A DNA stretch of 50,162 nt from Chloroflexota bacterium (GTDB lineage: Bacteria; Chloroflexota; Anaerolineae; Promineifilales; Promineifilaceae), in contig JAGOMA010000038.1 in assembly GCA_017993775.1 (NCBI GenBank), positions 1 through 50,162 of the forward strand. The letters are read 5' to 3'. Shown here in pieces: positions 7,871-16,536 of this stretch (the stretch's first letter is position 1; each line of letters begins with the position of its first letter). Made by a program: the position numbers and the translations under genes. Under the pieces are notes generated by a model. The model saw only the letters and a program-made list of their open reading frames with translations, had not been told where the DNA came from and searched no databases.

Positions 7871-9784
7871 TTACTGCCCCTGCAATTCGACAATGATGAC
7901 AAAAGCGACGGTGTTCAGGGTGGCGGCGCTGGTTAAGGGTTGGGCGATTTGCTTCGCCAGGATGAGGTGGCGGGAAACGGCCGTTTCTCCCACTCGTCCC
8001 ATTGCCAAAGCCAGCCCGTTTTCCTGTCCGGTCTGATTGTTGCTAACCGCCGGGGGATCTACCTGCAACGTCACCTTCACTTCGCGGCGGCATAAGGAAG
8101 CCCAAGAAAAGGTGATGGTCCCTTCATACGTGCCTTGCGGCAGCCCGGTAATGTTCGCCGTGACGTCCATCAGGCTGGGCGCGCTGCCCTGGTTTGGGCT
8201 GATTTGCAGCCAGGGCGCGCTGGTAATGGCCGACCAGCTCAACGTACTGTCGCCAAAGATTTGCACAGATTGGTTGGGTGGGTTGGCACCGCCGGCGGCG
8301 GCCGGACCAAAAGCCAGTTGGTCCAGATTTAGGCTCAGGGCCGGCACTTCTAAAACGGCGATGTTGTAGGCAGCGCTGGGGCTGAACTGCTGCATTTTGT
8401 TGGTGATGTTGGCAACGGCCGTACCGTCTACCGACGCCGCCGGAAAACAAATCGACGAGGCAAAGTTGCCTGTGCCCGCCGGGGCATAATCGTCATTTTC
8501 CCATTGAGCGCCATCTAGCGTCACGCGCAGAAAGGTATCTACACCCAGCGCCAGGTTCGACGTGGCGACCTGGTAAAAACGCCCGCCCTTGGTGATAAAA
8601 CTGGCGTTGTCCTGGTCTCCCTGAGGGAAGAAATTGCGCGTTTGCGTCTCGCCTACCAGGATAACGGATGGGGTGATTTCGTCGGGTTCAAACACATCGC
8701 GCAAGTCCGGGGTATTGGTGGGGTCTGGTTGGGCGGTGGGCGGCGGCGGCGCATTGGTAGCTGTGGGACCGGGCGTGGGAACCATTTCCTGCACAAAAAG
8801 CTGATAGCCCATCTGTGCCCCAAACTGCCCGCGATTGGTCACCTGGATAAAGACTTGCACATCTCCCGCAAGACTTTGGACGCCAATTTCTGAGGCCAGG
8901 GTTCCATCTTGTCGGTCATCGTTGACATATTCCTGGTTATTGATGGTAACAGTTAGCACAGTGTCTACGCCGGGGGAAAGGTTGGTGGTGGCAATGGTGT
9001 AGAAACGGCCGTTCTTGGCTAAAAACCAGGCGGTGTCCACATCGCCTTCGGGGTAGAAGTTGCGGGTCTGCACTTCGCCAACAAAAATAGGTTTAGCCTG
9101 GTTGTCGTCAATCTCGTAAGCGTCGCGTAAATTGGGCGTGGGGGTGATGGTGGGCACGGCCGTTGGGTTTGTCACCGGGCCGGCGCTTGTTGCTGTTGCT
9201 GGAACTGTGGTGGGTGAGGGTGCAGTTGTTGCAGTAGGCGAGGGCGACAACGTCGGCGTGATGACCGGTAGGGGTGTAGGCAGCAACGTAATGGACTGCA
9301 CCACAATCCGCGAAAACTGCCCGGAGGCTTCCAGTTCCTGGGCATAGGCGATAACGGCCGTATCATCGGCCGCTTCACCTGAAATAGTCAGGCGATTATC
9401 CGTCTGTTCTACACCCAATAACGTGATCTGATTGGCGTCGGTCTTGATGGCATCCACTACGGCCGGCCAATCCACATGCTGCGCGCCTGTGCTGGACTGT
9501 ATAGCGGCCAGACTATCCGCCTCTGTTTGGGCTTCTGCCACTCTGGTTTGTAAGGCGTTTATTGTCGGATCACCCCCCGGATTGCCGATTTCAGCCATTT
9601 GCAACTGGCTTAATTCGCCCTCCAGGCGTTGGGTGTCGGCGCGCACGGCCGTGGCTACCAAATACAAGGGCACAAACAGCATCAGCAGTCCCAAGGCAAC
9701 CAACCATAAAATGATGGGCCGCCGGATGTTTGTGGATGTTTGATCACTCAGAACTTTGTCTAAATCATAAGAAGATTCGCGCAT
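7871..9784 (-). CDS. PilN-like membrane protein with two PPC-type domains and a BACON-like domain
   Basis: A 637-residue protein from ATG 9784. It has a cytoplasmic head (about 20 residues), one membrane helix (about 22-46), a coiled coil and a PilN-like small domain to about residue 165. Then come a Pro/Thr-rich linker, a first PPC-like beta domain (about 217-330), a second PT linker, a second PPC-like domain (about 358-460) and a BACON/Ig-like domain (about 470-580, LSWSAITSAPWLQISP). The two PPC domains are clear internal duplicates (LRDAYEIDD / LRDVFEPDE; TRNFYPEGD / TRNFFPQGD; GRFYTIATTNL / GRFYQVATSNL). Canonical PilN is about 200 residues, so this is a strongly extended version whose outer part should lie in the cell wall. 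Its place in the archaellum operon suggests an anchor or stator role, which is an inference. Confidence 0.72.
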   Translation of the reverse strand: MRESSYDLDKVLSDQTSTNIRRPIILWLVALGLLMLFVPLYLVATAVRADTQRLEGELSQLQMAEIGNPGGDPTINALQTRVAEAQTEADSLAAIQSSTGAQHVDWPAVVDAIKTDANQITLLGVEQTDNRLTISGEAADDTAVIAYAQELEASGQFSRIVVQSITLLPTPLPVITPTLSPSPTATTAPSPTTVPATATSAGPVTNPTAVPTITPTPNLRDAYEIDDNQAKPIFVGEVQTRNFYPEGDVDTAWFLAKNGRFYTIATTNLSPGVDTVLTVTINNQEYVNDDRQDGTLASEIGVQSLAGDVQVFIQVTNRGQFGAQMGYQLFVQEMVPTPGPTATNAPPPPTAQPDPTNTPDLRDVFEPDEITPSVILVGETQTRNFFPQGDQDNASFITKGGRFYQVATSNLALGVDTFLRVTLDGAQWENDDYAPAGTGNFASSICFPAASVDGTAVANITNKMQQFSPSAAYNIAVLEVPALSLNLDQLAFGPAAAGGANPPNQSVQIFGDSTLSWSAITSAPWLQISPNQGSAPSLMDVTANITGLPQGTYEGTITFSWASLCRREVKVTLQVDPPAVSNNQTGQENGLALAMGRVGETAVSRHLILAKQIAQPLTSAATLNTVAFVIIVELQGQ

Positions 9785-9923
9785 AATGGTTACTTCACTT
9801 GAGTTGTTATGTCTTGTTTTTCGCAAACAAAACGTACAAACCGCACTTGCCTGGAGGCCGTTTGCAACGATTGGCAACGCCTACTGCTTCCAGGGATTCA
9901 ACCGCAAAGCATAATGACGCCGA

Positions 9924-9950
9924 AGACAAACGTCTAGCAGATGTTTGTCT
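9924..9950. other. hairpin in the gap before the PilN-like gene
   Basis: AGACAAAC (9924-9931) and GTTTGTCT (9943-9950) pair perfectly, and the inner bases extend the stem (TCT/AGA) around a three-base loop. It lies in the 273-base gap between the prepilin peptidase and the PilN-like gene, with no T-run on either side. It may be an attenuator, an RNA processing site or a boundary between two transcripts. Confidence 0.4.
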
Positions 9951-10057
9951 CCATTGGCGGAAGTTCACCCATTATATGAATAGATTGGCGCACAAGGCGG
10001 AAAATAAACGTGAATATTACGGGCAGGAAGCGATAAGATACGCGAGTTTGTTGCGCG

Positions 10058-10669
10058 TTAGAGAGGGGTGTAAAGGAGAGCGATGAAAACGCCGAGGGAC
10101 AAAAAGGGAGCATAGGGGATGTGGTAGCGACGGCCGTATCCGCGCAGCAGCAAAAAGGCGGCGGCCAATCCACCCAGCCCTACACCCAGCAGCAAAGGCC
10201 ACAACACACCAGGAAAACCGAAGATCAGGCCTATCAGCGCCGCCAGTTTCACGTCGCCGCCGCCCAAATCGCCAGGGCGCAGCCAGGCAGCCAAGACAAA
10301 AGCAGCCAAAGCCAACCCACCGCCCAACAAGACGGCCGTCCAAGACTGCACCCCGGCGACCAGATGATAAGCCAGTGTCAGGGCAATGGCCGGGTACACC
10401 AGCACGTTCAGAACCAGCCTGTATTTGCCGTCGATCAGGGCAATCAACAAGAAAAACGCGTATAAGACCAGAGAGACCCATTGCCCGCGCAAACCAAAGT
10501 AATAACAGGCAACGGCCGTCATCGACCCTAACGCCCAGGGCAAACCGACAGCCCGGCCCCGTAGATTAGCCGGACGCGGCGTTTTGGCCAGGCGGCGCGG
10601 CAAAAAGTCGCTTAGGCTGTTTAACAACCAGCCCAACAAAAAGCCCAAAACCAGCCATAAAAGGCCCAT
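10058..10669 (-). CDS. A24-family prepilin/prearchaellin peptidase
   Basis: A 203-residue multi-helix membrane aspartic protease. The first catalytic Asp is in ALIDGKYRLVLN and the second in the family signature GGGDVKLAALIG; the N-terminus keeps the GFLLGWLLNSLSDFLPRR pattern of PilD. The zinc-binding cysteine pairs of the N-methyltransferase domain of bacterial PilD are absent, so like archaeal PibD/ArlK it should cleave but not methylate. Its likely substrate is the archaellin at 18825-19412. The start lies 2 bases from the stop of the preceding gene, so they are cotranscribed. Confidence 0.9.
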   Translation of the reverse strand: MGLLWLVLGFLLGWLLNSLSDFLPRRLAKTPRPANLRGRAVGLPWALGSMTAVACYYFGLRGQWVSLVLYAFFLLIALIDGKYRLVLNVLVYPAIALTLAYHLVAGVQSWTAVLLGGGLALAAFVLAAWLRPGDLGGGDVKLAALIGLIFGFPGVLWPLLLGVGLGGLAAAFLLLRGYGRRYHIPYAPFLSLGVFIALLYTPL

Positions 10670-10670
10670 G

Positions 10671-11705
10671 TCAGATCATCTCCTGGTTCTTTTGCCGCAG
10701 TTGGCGCAGCATCTGGGCGCTGCGGTCTGCCAATCGAACCATATCTACGTCGCCCATGTTGTGCAGCAATGTATCGTAATGGGCAAGCTTGTCGTCTTCG
10801 TCGAAGATGCTGTTGAGCAGAGCTTGAATATCGCCGGTTGCTTCGGCGAGTAGTTTTTCGGCCGTTTCTTCGGGTGGTGGCTGGTTGGCGGCCGGCGCGG
10901 CGGCGTTGGCTGGATTTTGCACGGCCGTTGCCTGCTGTTCGGGTGGCTGCGCGGCGGCGTCGGCCGGGTTTTGCTGCGCCTTTTTCCCGTCTGCGGCCTG
11001 GGCAGCGCCGGGCTGTCCAGTTCCACCGTTACCAGCGTTTGCCTGGTCGCCGGCGTTTGGTTGTGAGGTGGTGTTGGCTGCCGAGTCAGGGGGATTGCCC
11101 TGGCCAGCCTTAGCGCCCGTTTCGGTTCCGCCGTTGTTTTGCCGGACAGCGTTGCTGGAAGAAACGGCCGTTTGCTCATCTTCATCCATGTCTGTTCCCG
11201 CTTCGGCGCTGTTCAACAGGCGCAGCTCTTCCTGTTGGCGCGCTCTGGTTTGCTGCAAAATAGGAAACAAGGCCATCCCCAAAGCGGCCAAGAAGAGGCC
11301 AACGGCGGCGACGGCCGTTATCAGAATTGCTTTCTGCCCTAAAATCACGTCCATCAGGCTCAGGTCTACTTGCGGCATAGCCATCGCCTCTCCCAAGGCG
11401 ACGTAACGATCACGGGCCAGAGGATCGGTCGTTTCCTGAATCAGCAAAGTCAGGGTCGCAGCCAGCGCCTCGTCGTCCCAGGTCGCCAGCCGGGACTGCG
11501 CCTGGGCTACGTCACTCGTCAGGGCATATGCTTCGGCGGCCATTGCCACGTAGGTCCGCTGATGGTCTGGCGATAGCTGCGCCGGAGCTACGTTGGCCCA
11601 TTGTACAGGCCACAACCACCAGCCAATGACCAGCCAGCCCAACAGCAGTCCCCCGACAAAAACCAGGGGAAGAAGAAGGTGAAACGGCCGTGTGGATTTA
11701 GACAT
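10671..11705 (-). CDS. two-TM hypothetical protein of the archaellum cluster
   Basis: A 344-residue protein from ATG 11705 (other in-frame starts lie at 11726 and 11777). A membrane helix near residues 10-32 and a second near 125-145 flank a helical extracellular segment (QRTYVAMAAEAYALTSDVAQ). Then comes a long low-complexity Ala/Gln/Asn/Gly/Pro-rich stretch and a conserved-looking acidic helical end (IQALLNSIFDEDDKLAHYDT ... LADRSAQMLRQLRQ). I do not recognise a family. Its position between ArlJ and the prepilin peptidase suggests an accessory cytoplasmic scaffold or membrane subunit of the machine; a functional analogue of ArlX or ArlC/D/E is a guess. Confidence 0.7.
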   Translation of the reverse strand: MSKSTRPFHLLLPLVFVGGLLLGWLVIGWWLWPVQWANVAPAQLSPDHQRTYVAMAAEAYALTSDVAQAQSRLATWDDEALAATLTLLIQETTDPLARDRYVALGEAMAMPQVDLSLMDVILGQKAILITAVAAVGLFLAALGMALFPILQQTRARQQEELRLLNSAEAGTDMDEDEQTAVSSSNAVRQNNGGTETGAKAGQGNPPDSAANTTSQPNAGDQANAGNGGTGQPGAAQAADGKKAQQNPADAAAQPPEQQATAVQNPANAAAPAANQPPPEETAEKLLAEATGDIQALLNSIFDEDDKLAHYDTLLHNMGDVDMVRLADRSAQMLRQLRQKNQEMI

Positions 11706-11809
11706 AGAACGTCGTTCCTCAGTCATCAGAAAGTTATAGATTGAAAAAAGAAACTTCCTGCCGCCCAAACTGCGCATGTTGTCATTACGCGTAAATCTTC
11801 AACCTTTGC

Positions 11810-13309
11810 TCAAATTGTCAACAACTGCGCTACCAAAGGCGGCACAACCCAGAAGCTAATGCCCGACATAAAAAGCAGTACCGCCAGATAAAGCGTGAGC
11901 TTAAATTTATACCCGCCATCACTGGCGACGATAGCCATCGCGCTTATAACCGCCAACAAGACCACCATCATGATGGTAATGGCGTCCAGAAACTGCATTT
12001 GCTGCGGGTTAAAATTGGCCAGCGGCATCGCCAGATTTTCCGAGGCCATGGCCGCCTGATCCGCAGTCATGGCAGTTTGCATCAGGAGTACAAAGTTGTG
12101 AATGATGTGCAGTACAAATACCATTAGCGCGGCGACGACGATATGCATAACCAGGGTTAGCCAGATAAACGTGCTGACTACTGTGCGCCTTTTAGCGCGC
12201 AGCATCGCGGTGCGCGACGCAAACAGTGAGCAAAGAAATCCCACCTGTTCCGGATCGCCGCCCAGGCGTACCGCTTCGTAAAAGATGCCGGTGGCCTGCC
12301 GAATAAGCCGGCTGCCGGTCTCGTTGCCAAAACGCTGCCAGCAAACTGTTGGGCTGACCAGGGCACGCAAGCGGGTATCTAGCCGCTTCACATCGGGCTG
12401 AAGCCTGGGGAAGGAGCTGATGTCTATTTTGGTGATGGCTTCTTTGAGGGTGGTGCCGGTGGAAGTGGCCATGCCGCCCACCGAGCGTAAAAACGAACTG
12501 ATCTCCGCGTCTTTTTTGGTGATTTCGGCGTCGGCGCGAGAACTGACAATGCCCAGTGGCAATAAAACAACCGACACACCGACCAATACCCACGCCTGAC
12601 CAAAGCCAAGAAATACCAGAACGCCACAGAGAAGAACGGCCGTGGGGATAATAATGCGGCTTAATTGCAATGTGCGCCGCTGGCTGTCTGACCCAATGGT
12701 CGAGGGGATGATCATCTCTTCCTGCGGCGCGGCGCGCGAGAGAATCCAGGCGCCAAAGAAACCCATGATAACGGCCGTTATCACCAACCCGGTAATCATG
12801 CCCATGCCCATCGAATAAATCATCGTCGACACCAGATTAATGATCACAATCAGGGCCACCGAAACCACAATCGAAGAAAACGCGTCCGACCACTTTTTAA
12901 GTGATTCCAGGTCGCGTTCGTAAGCGTTGTCGTACACATTCGCCTGCACCGCCGCTTCGCGGGCCAGAAAAGCGGGCAAAGGCTCACCAGAGCGCATCGC
13001 GTCGGACAAGCGCAGCAGAAAACTTTTGATTTCGTCGGCAGGCGCTTTATCGGCCACCGTGCGGCACGCTTCCGGGTAGTCGAAACGGAGTTCGTTCACC
13101 AGCAAATTGATGGCGATAAAATAATTCGCCGCCGGCGAACCCGATTCCGCAGCCATTTCAAACGTTTTGCTGCGCGAGATGCCGGCAGCGGCCGTGGCCG
13201 ACATATAGGTCAACTGGTAAAACTGGTCAAAAGCCGTAACGTTCTTAAATTTATAAGAGCTTTTGGCGATGGGCTTCGGCAAGGATTTGGAAGAAGTCAT
13301 CAAAACCAC
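11810..13309 (-). CDS. arlJ: archaellum platform protein ArlJ (FlaJ)-like
   Basis: A polytopic membrane protein of 496-499 residues of the type II secretion F / ArlJ group. It has a cytoplasmic N-terminal T2SSF domain, a pair of helices (SIVVSVALIVIINLVSTMIY ...), a second cytoplasmic domain with the ArlJ-typical segment FLRSVGGMATSTGTTLKEAI and further conserved stretches (RLIRQATGIFYEAVRLGGDP), then three or four C-terminal helices. ArlJ is the membrane platform on which the ATPase ArlI assembles filament. The gene overlaps arlI by 50-59 bases, depending on whether GTG 13309 or ATG 13300 is used; AAGGAG at 13315-13320 suits either poorly. The long T2SSF pair and the FLRSVGG segment favour ArlJ over TadC, which is shorter. 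Confidence 0.87.
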   Translation of the reverse strand: MVLMTSSKSLPKPIAKSSYKFKNVTAFDQFYQLTYMSATAAAGISRSKTFEMAAESGSPAANYFIAINLLVNELRFDYPEACRTVADKAPADEIKSFLLRLSDAMRSGEPLPAFLAREAAVQANVYDNAYERDLESLKKWSDAFSSIVVSVALIVIINLVSTMIYSMGMGMITGLVITAVIMGFFGAWILSRAAPQEEMIIPSTIGSDSQRRTLQLSRIIIPTAVLLCGVLVFLGFGQAWVLVGVSVVLLPLGIVSSRADAEITKKDAEISSFLRSVGGMATSTGTTLKEAITKIDISSFPRLQPDVKRLDTRLRALVSPTVCWQRFGNETGSRLIRQATGIFYEAVRLGGDPEQVGFLCSLFASRTAMLRAKRRTVVSTFIWLTLVMHIVVAALMVFVLHIIHNFVLLMQTAMTADQAAMASENLAMPLANFNPQQMQFLDAITIMMVVLLAVISAMAIVASDGGYKFKLTLYLAVLLFMSGISFWVVPPLVAQLLTI

Positions 13310-15002
13310 GCACTCCTTTTTCTTTATGCAGCCGTTGAAAAACGGTTGCCCGGCGTTTCAATTCGGTATAAATCATTTTGCGCTTTTGGGGCGGAATGCC
13401 GCGCCGCATAGCAATGCGCTCTTCCAGCAAGAAGCTGTTCATGTAGCCGGGAAACTCGAATGTGTCATTGGCCGGATTCCAGCGAAAAGTTTCCAGAAAG
13501 GAGAAACTTTCTGTATAAGGGTCATAGCCGATGATTTCATTGATGCTAAGGATGCGGCGGGCCATTTTTTTGTCGGCCAGGCGCACGGCCGATTGCACCA
13601 CGGCGACGTTGAGGTTGTCTATATAAGTTTTGGGCACGTTGATGGGGTCGCCGGTGAGACGTTGGATCAGTTTTTCCACAGAGGCGGCGTGAAAGGTAGA
13701 CATGACGCCATGACCGGTTTGCATGGCCTGAAAGGCGATGCGTCCTTCTTCGCCACGAATTTCACCGATGATGATGCGATCCGGCCGCTGCCGCAGCGCC
13801 GCTCTGAGTAGATCGAACATGCCCACGCTGCCCCCTGCGGACTCGCGCCCCATATCGCGGGTGACTTCCCGAATCCAGTTTTTGTGGGGAACCATCACTT
13901 CAGGGGTGTCTTCGATGGTGATGATTTTGGCTTCCGGCAAAATGAAGGTGTTGATGGCGTTCAACGTCGTCGTTTTGCCGGAGGCTGTGGCCCCGACAAC
14001 AAAGACATTCATCCCCTCCTCCATGATGAGCGAAAGATAGGCGGCCATGGTGTAGTCCAGTGTGCCAAATTCGATGAGCTCCAGGATGCTGGTTGTAGAG
14101 CCACCAAATTTACGGATGGTAAAGTTGCTGCCGCGTTTGGAAATTTCACGGCCGTATACGATGTTAATACGTGACCCGTCCGGCAACACGGCATCCACGA
14201 TGGGGTTACGCACAGTGACCGGACTTTTGATCCATTCGCCCAGCCAGACGGCGAAATCGTCGAGCTGGTCCAGGGTTTCGAAGTTGATGGTGGTTTGCAG
14301 GCTTTTGAAGATTTTATGTTCAACAAAGATGGCCCCGACGCCGCTGCAGCTGATGTCTTCAATGTAGGGGTCCAGCAGCAGCGGCTGCAAAGGCCCAAGC
14401 CCAACTTTGTCGCGCAGGACGCGGTAACGTACGCCTTCCAGCTGCTGCGCGGTAACGTAAATGGGGTCGGTTTTGCTTTTTTTGGCGGCGGACCGGGCAG
14501 AGGGGGAACGGCCGTTGCCATTCCCATTCCCATTAGCCTGTGGCAGTTCCGTTGTGCAAATCTGGTCAAGTAACTTCAGCAATATCTGCTTCTTTTCTTC
14601 TTCGTCTACGACCTCCCCAATGTCTTCGGCCCATTCCACCAGACGTTCGTCAATCTTCAGCATCACCTCATCTAGATTTACCATTACGGTCGGCTCAATT
14701 GAGACGTAATGGTCGCGGGCAGCCACAGCATCGGGATAAATATGGACAAACAGGCCGCCGTCAATGGGGTAAATAAGATTGCGCCGTTCCAACAATTGCA
14801 GCTTGCGAGAAAGCGTGGGGTAATACATGGGAATGCCAATGTCGCCCAACGGAACTTGATGCAAATAATCGGCCAGAAAATCCGCCTGTTCGCAAGCGGC
14901 GCGCAGCGGCGGCGGCAGCACCATTTGCAGACTGCAGCCCACACCGTGGTCGCACTGCGCGCCACCTGTTTGAAAGGGAAAAGGAAGGACTGATTGAGAC
15001 AT
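13251..15002 (-). CDS. arlI: archaellum motor ATPase ArlI (FlaI)-like
   Basis: A 583-residue secretion-superfamily ATPase. An N-terminal domain (1-150) is followed by an Asn-Gly repeat linker (about 156-164) and the ATPase core. The core carries Walker A GATASGKT (337-344), the Asp box ITIEDTPE (361-368), Walker B RIIIGEIRG (409-417) and the His box TGHGVMSTFHA (429-439). The segments VRYRVLRDKVGLGPLQPLL, DISCSGVG and NFTIRKF are typical of the ArlI/archaeal GspE branch rather than of PilB, and the zinc tetracysteine of PilB is absent. ArlI powers assembly and rotation in archaea. It lies between the ArlH fusion gene and arlJ, the archaeal gene order H-I-J. Confidence 0.9.
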   Translation of the reverse strand: MSQSVLPFPFQTGGAQCDHGVGCSLQMVLPPPLRAACEQADFLADYLHQVPLGDIGIPMYYPTLSRKLQLLERRNLIYPIDGGLFVHIYPDAVAARDHYVSIEPTVMVNLDEVMLKIDERLVEWAEDIGEVVDEEEKKQILLKLLDQICTTELPQANGNGNGNGRSPSARSAAKKSKTDPIYVTAQQLEGVRYRVLRDKVGLGPLQPLLLDPYIEDISCSGVGAIFVEHKIFKSLQTTINFETLDQLDDFAVWLGEWIKSPVTVRNPIVDAVLPDGSRINIVYGREISKRGSNFTIRKFGGSTTSILELIEFGTLDYTMAAYLSLIMEEGMNVFVVGATASGKTTTLNAINTFILPEAKIITIEDTPEVMVPHKNWIREVTRDMGRESAGGSVGMFDLLRAALRQRPDRIIIGEIRGEEGRIAFQAMQTGHGVMSTFHAASVEKLIQRLTGDPINVPKTYIDNLNVAVVQSAVRLADKKMARRILSINEIIGYDPYTESFSFLETFRWNPANDTFEFPGYMNSFLLEERIAMRRGIPPQKRKMIYTELKRRATVFQRLHKEKGVRGFDDFFQILAEAHRQKLL

Positions 15003-15050
15003 GATTTTTTAGTCGTTTAGTGTGGTAGTCTGGTCGTTAGGATTGCCAGA

Positions 15051-16109
15051 CTAACCTTTCACTTTGCTTACCGGGATGACGCGCATACCCCATCCGGGTT
15101 CCACTTCAAAGCTGACAATGTTGCCAGTGGTTTTGTCCGCGCCACGAACTTTGGTTACTTCCAACGTTTTAACCAGTTTTTTGCCTACTTCTTCGGTGCG
15201 AAGCTGCAAGTGCGCGTCACACAACGAACGGATGCGCACCAACAATTCACTGTTGAGCGCGTGAGAATGTAAGATGAGGATGATGCTGCTGCCGCGCGCG
15301 CAGAGCCGTTTGCATTCTTCAAAAAACCCCAATACTTCTTCGAGGGTGGATTGGCCGATTGCCAGGGTCAACGAATCCACGATAATCATATCGCGGCTGG
15401 TTTCCCGGCTCATGGCCTGCAGCAGTCGGCGAGGGGCTGTGTTGCCCAATTGGGACAACTCCATAGGGTAAATACGAATTTTGCCCAGGAGCAAATAGTC
15501 CAGAATATCCAGGTCCAGGCTGCGCATTTGCTTCACCAGGCTCTTGACGCTGTTTTCGCTGGTAAAGAGCGAGAGGGTGAAACTGTCGTTTAATGAACCA
15601 AACATCATCTGCTGCGAAAGGACGGATTTGCCGGCTCCAGAACTGCCTTCGACAAGGGTGAGAGACCCTAAGGGAATGCCGCCACCCATTTTGCTGTCTA
15701 ATTCGCCGTTGCCGGAGGAAATGACGTTTTTTTGCGGTCCTTTTCGACCCAGGTATGGTAGGATTTTAGTAACCAGTGTGACGGCATCGAAGGGCTTGAT
15801 GAGGTAATCATCTACGGGAGATTCGTGGCCGATGGTGAGGCTGTCCAGGTCGTTGTCGTTAGCGAGCATGATGAGGGGGATTTCGGCCGTTTCGGGGTCG
15901 GCGCGCAAATAGTGGGCGACTTCTTCGCCACCCATGCCGGGCAAAAAAATGTCCAACAGGATGAGGTCGGGTTTTTCGGCCACGGCCGTTTTTAATCCCG
16001 TCCCATCGTCAATAGCTACCAGCACATCGTAGCCTTCGTCCTCCAGGAGGCCCTGGGTCCACGCCAACATCTGCCCATCACCTTCGATGACCAAAATCTT
16101 CTGCGCCAT
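15051..16109 (-). CDS. arlH: receiver domain fused to ArlH (FlaH) RecA-like motor subunit
   Basis: A 352-residue fusion from ATG 16109, which is preceded by AGGAATT. Residues 1-120 are a CheY-like receiver (acidic Glu9/Asp11, phosphoacceptor Asp53 in LILLDIFLPG, Lys105 in YLIKPF), but the switch Thr/Ser is replaced by Ala83 (IMLAND). Residues 125-352 are a KaiC/RecA-like ATPase with Walker A GSSGAGKS (155-162) and Walker B MIIVDS (241-246), matching ArlH in length and in the lead-in GNGELDSKMGGGIPLGSL. Archaeal ArlH is about 230 residues and has no receiver; it binds ArlI and ATP and acts in motor assembly. Here phosphorylation could act directly on the motor. It sits between a receiver gene and arlI. 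Confidence 0.88.
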   Translation of the reverse strand: MAQKILVIEGDGQMLAWTQGLLEDEGYDVLVAIDDGTGLKTAVAEKPDLILLDIFLPGMGGEEVAHYLRADPETAEIPLIMLANDNDLDSLTIGHESPVDDYLIKPFDAVTLVTKILPYLGRKGPQKNVISSGNGELDSKMGGGIPLGSLTLVEGSSGAGKSVLSQQMMFGSLNDSFTLSLFTSENSVKSLVKQMRSLDLDILDYLLLGKIRIYPMELSQLGNTAPRRLLQAMSRETSRDMIIVDSLTLAIGQSTLEEVLGFFEECKRLCARGSSIILILHSHALNSELLVRIRSLCDAHLQLRTEEVGKKLVKTLEVTKVRGADKTTGNIVSFEVEPGWGMRVIPVSKVKG

Positions 16110-16110
16110 T

Positions 16111-16536
16111 TTAATTCCTACCACTCCAGATTAACGAGCGTACTCTTTCCACCAGAACGGCCGCTTTTACCGGCTTGGTCAGGAAATCGGATGCACCCAC
16201 GCGGTAGCCGTTTAGCTGGTCGCGCACCCGCTGGGCAAAATCCACCGGGTCGCTGACCGGTTTGTCTATAGCGCCACGAGCTGTGAGCATGAGGACGGTG
16301 ATAACGGCCGTTTCCGGGTTTTCGCGCAGCTTGCGGCACACCTGAAAACCATCCAACCCCGGCATCATAATGTCCAAAATCACCAGGTCGGGTTTTAGAA
16401 CACGGGCCAATTCCAGGCCATCGTGGCCGTTAACAGCCGTAAATACCTCATACCCATGCTTTTGCAGCACATGCTCTACAATGTGCAGCGTCAGCAGATC
16501 GTCATCTATAGCCAAGATGCGATGCGATTGGTTCAT
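16111..16536 (-). CDS. single-domain response regulator (receiver only)
   Basis: A 141-residue CheY-like protein from ATG 16536 (GAGGT upstream). It has the acidic triplet DDD (11-13), phosphoacceptor Asp55 (LVILDIMMPG), the switch Thr in VLMLTARG and the lysine in FLTKPVKA. A small insertion (DKPVSDPVDFAQRVRDQL) sits between the switch Thr and the lysine. Its start codon overlaps the stop of the Hpt gene (ATGA) and its stop lies just before the receiver-ArlH fusion, so the three are one translational unit. It may shuttle phosphate between the Hpt protein and other parts, or bind the motor like CheY. Confidence 0.9.
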   Translation of the reverse strand: MNQSHRILAIDDDLLTLHIVEHVLQKHGYEVFTAVNGHDGLELARVLKPDLVILDIMMPGLDGFQVCRKLRENPETAVITVLMLTARGAIDKPVSDPVDFAQRVRDQLNGYRVGASDFLTKPVKAAVLVERVRSLIWSGRN

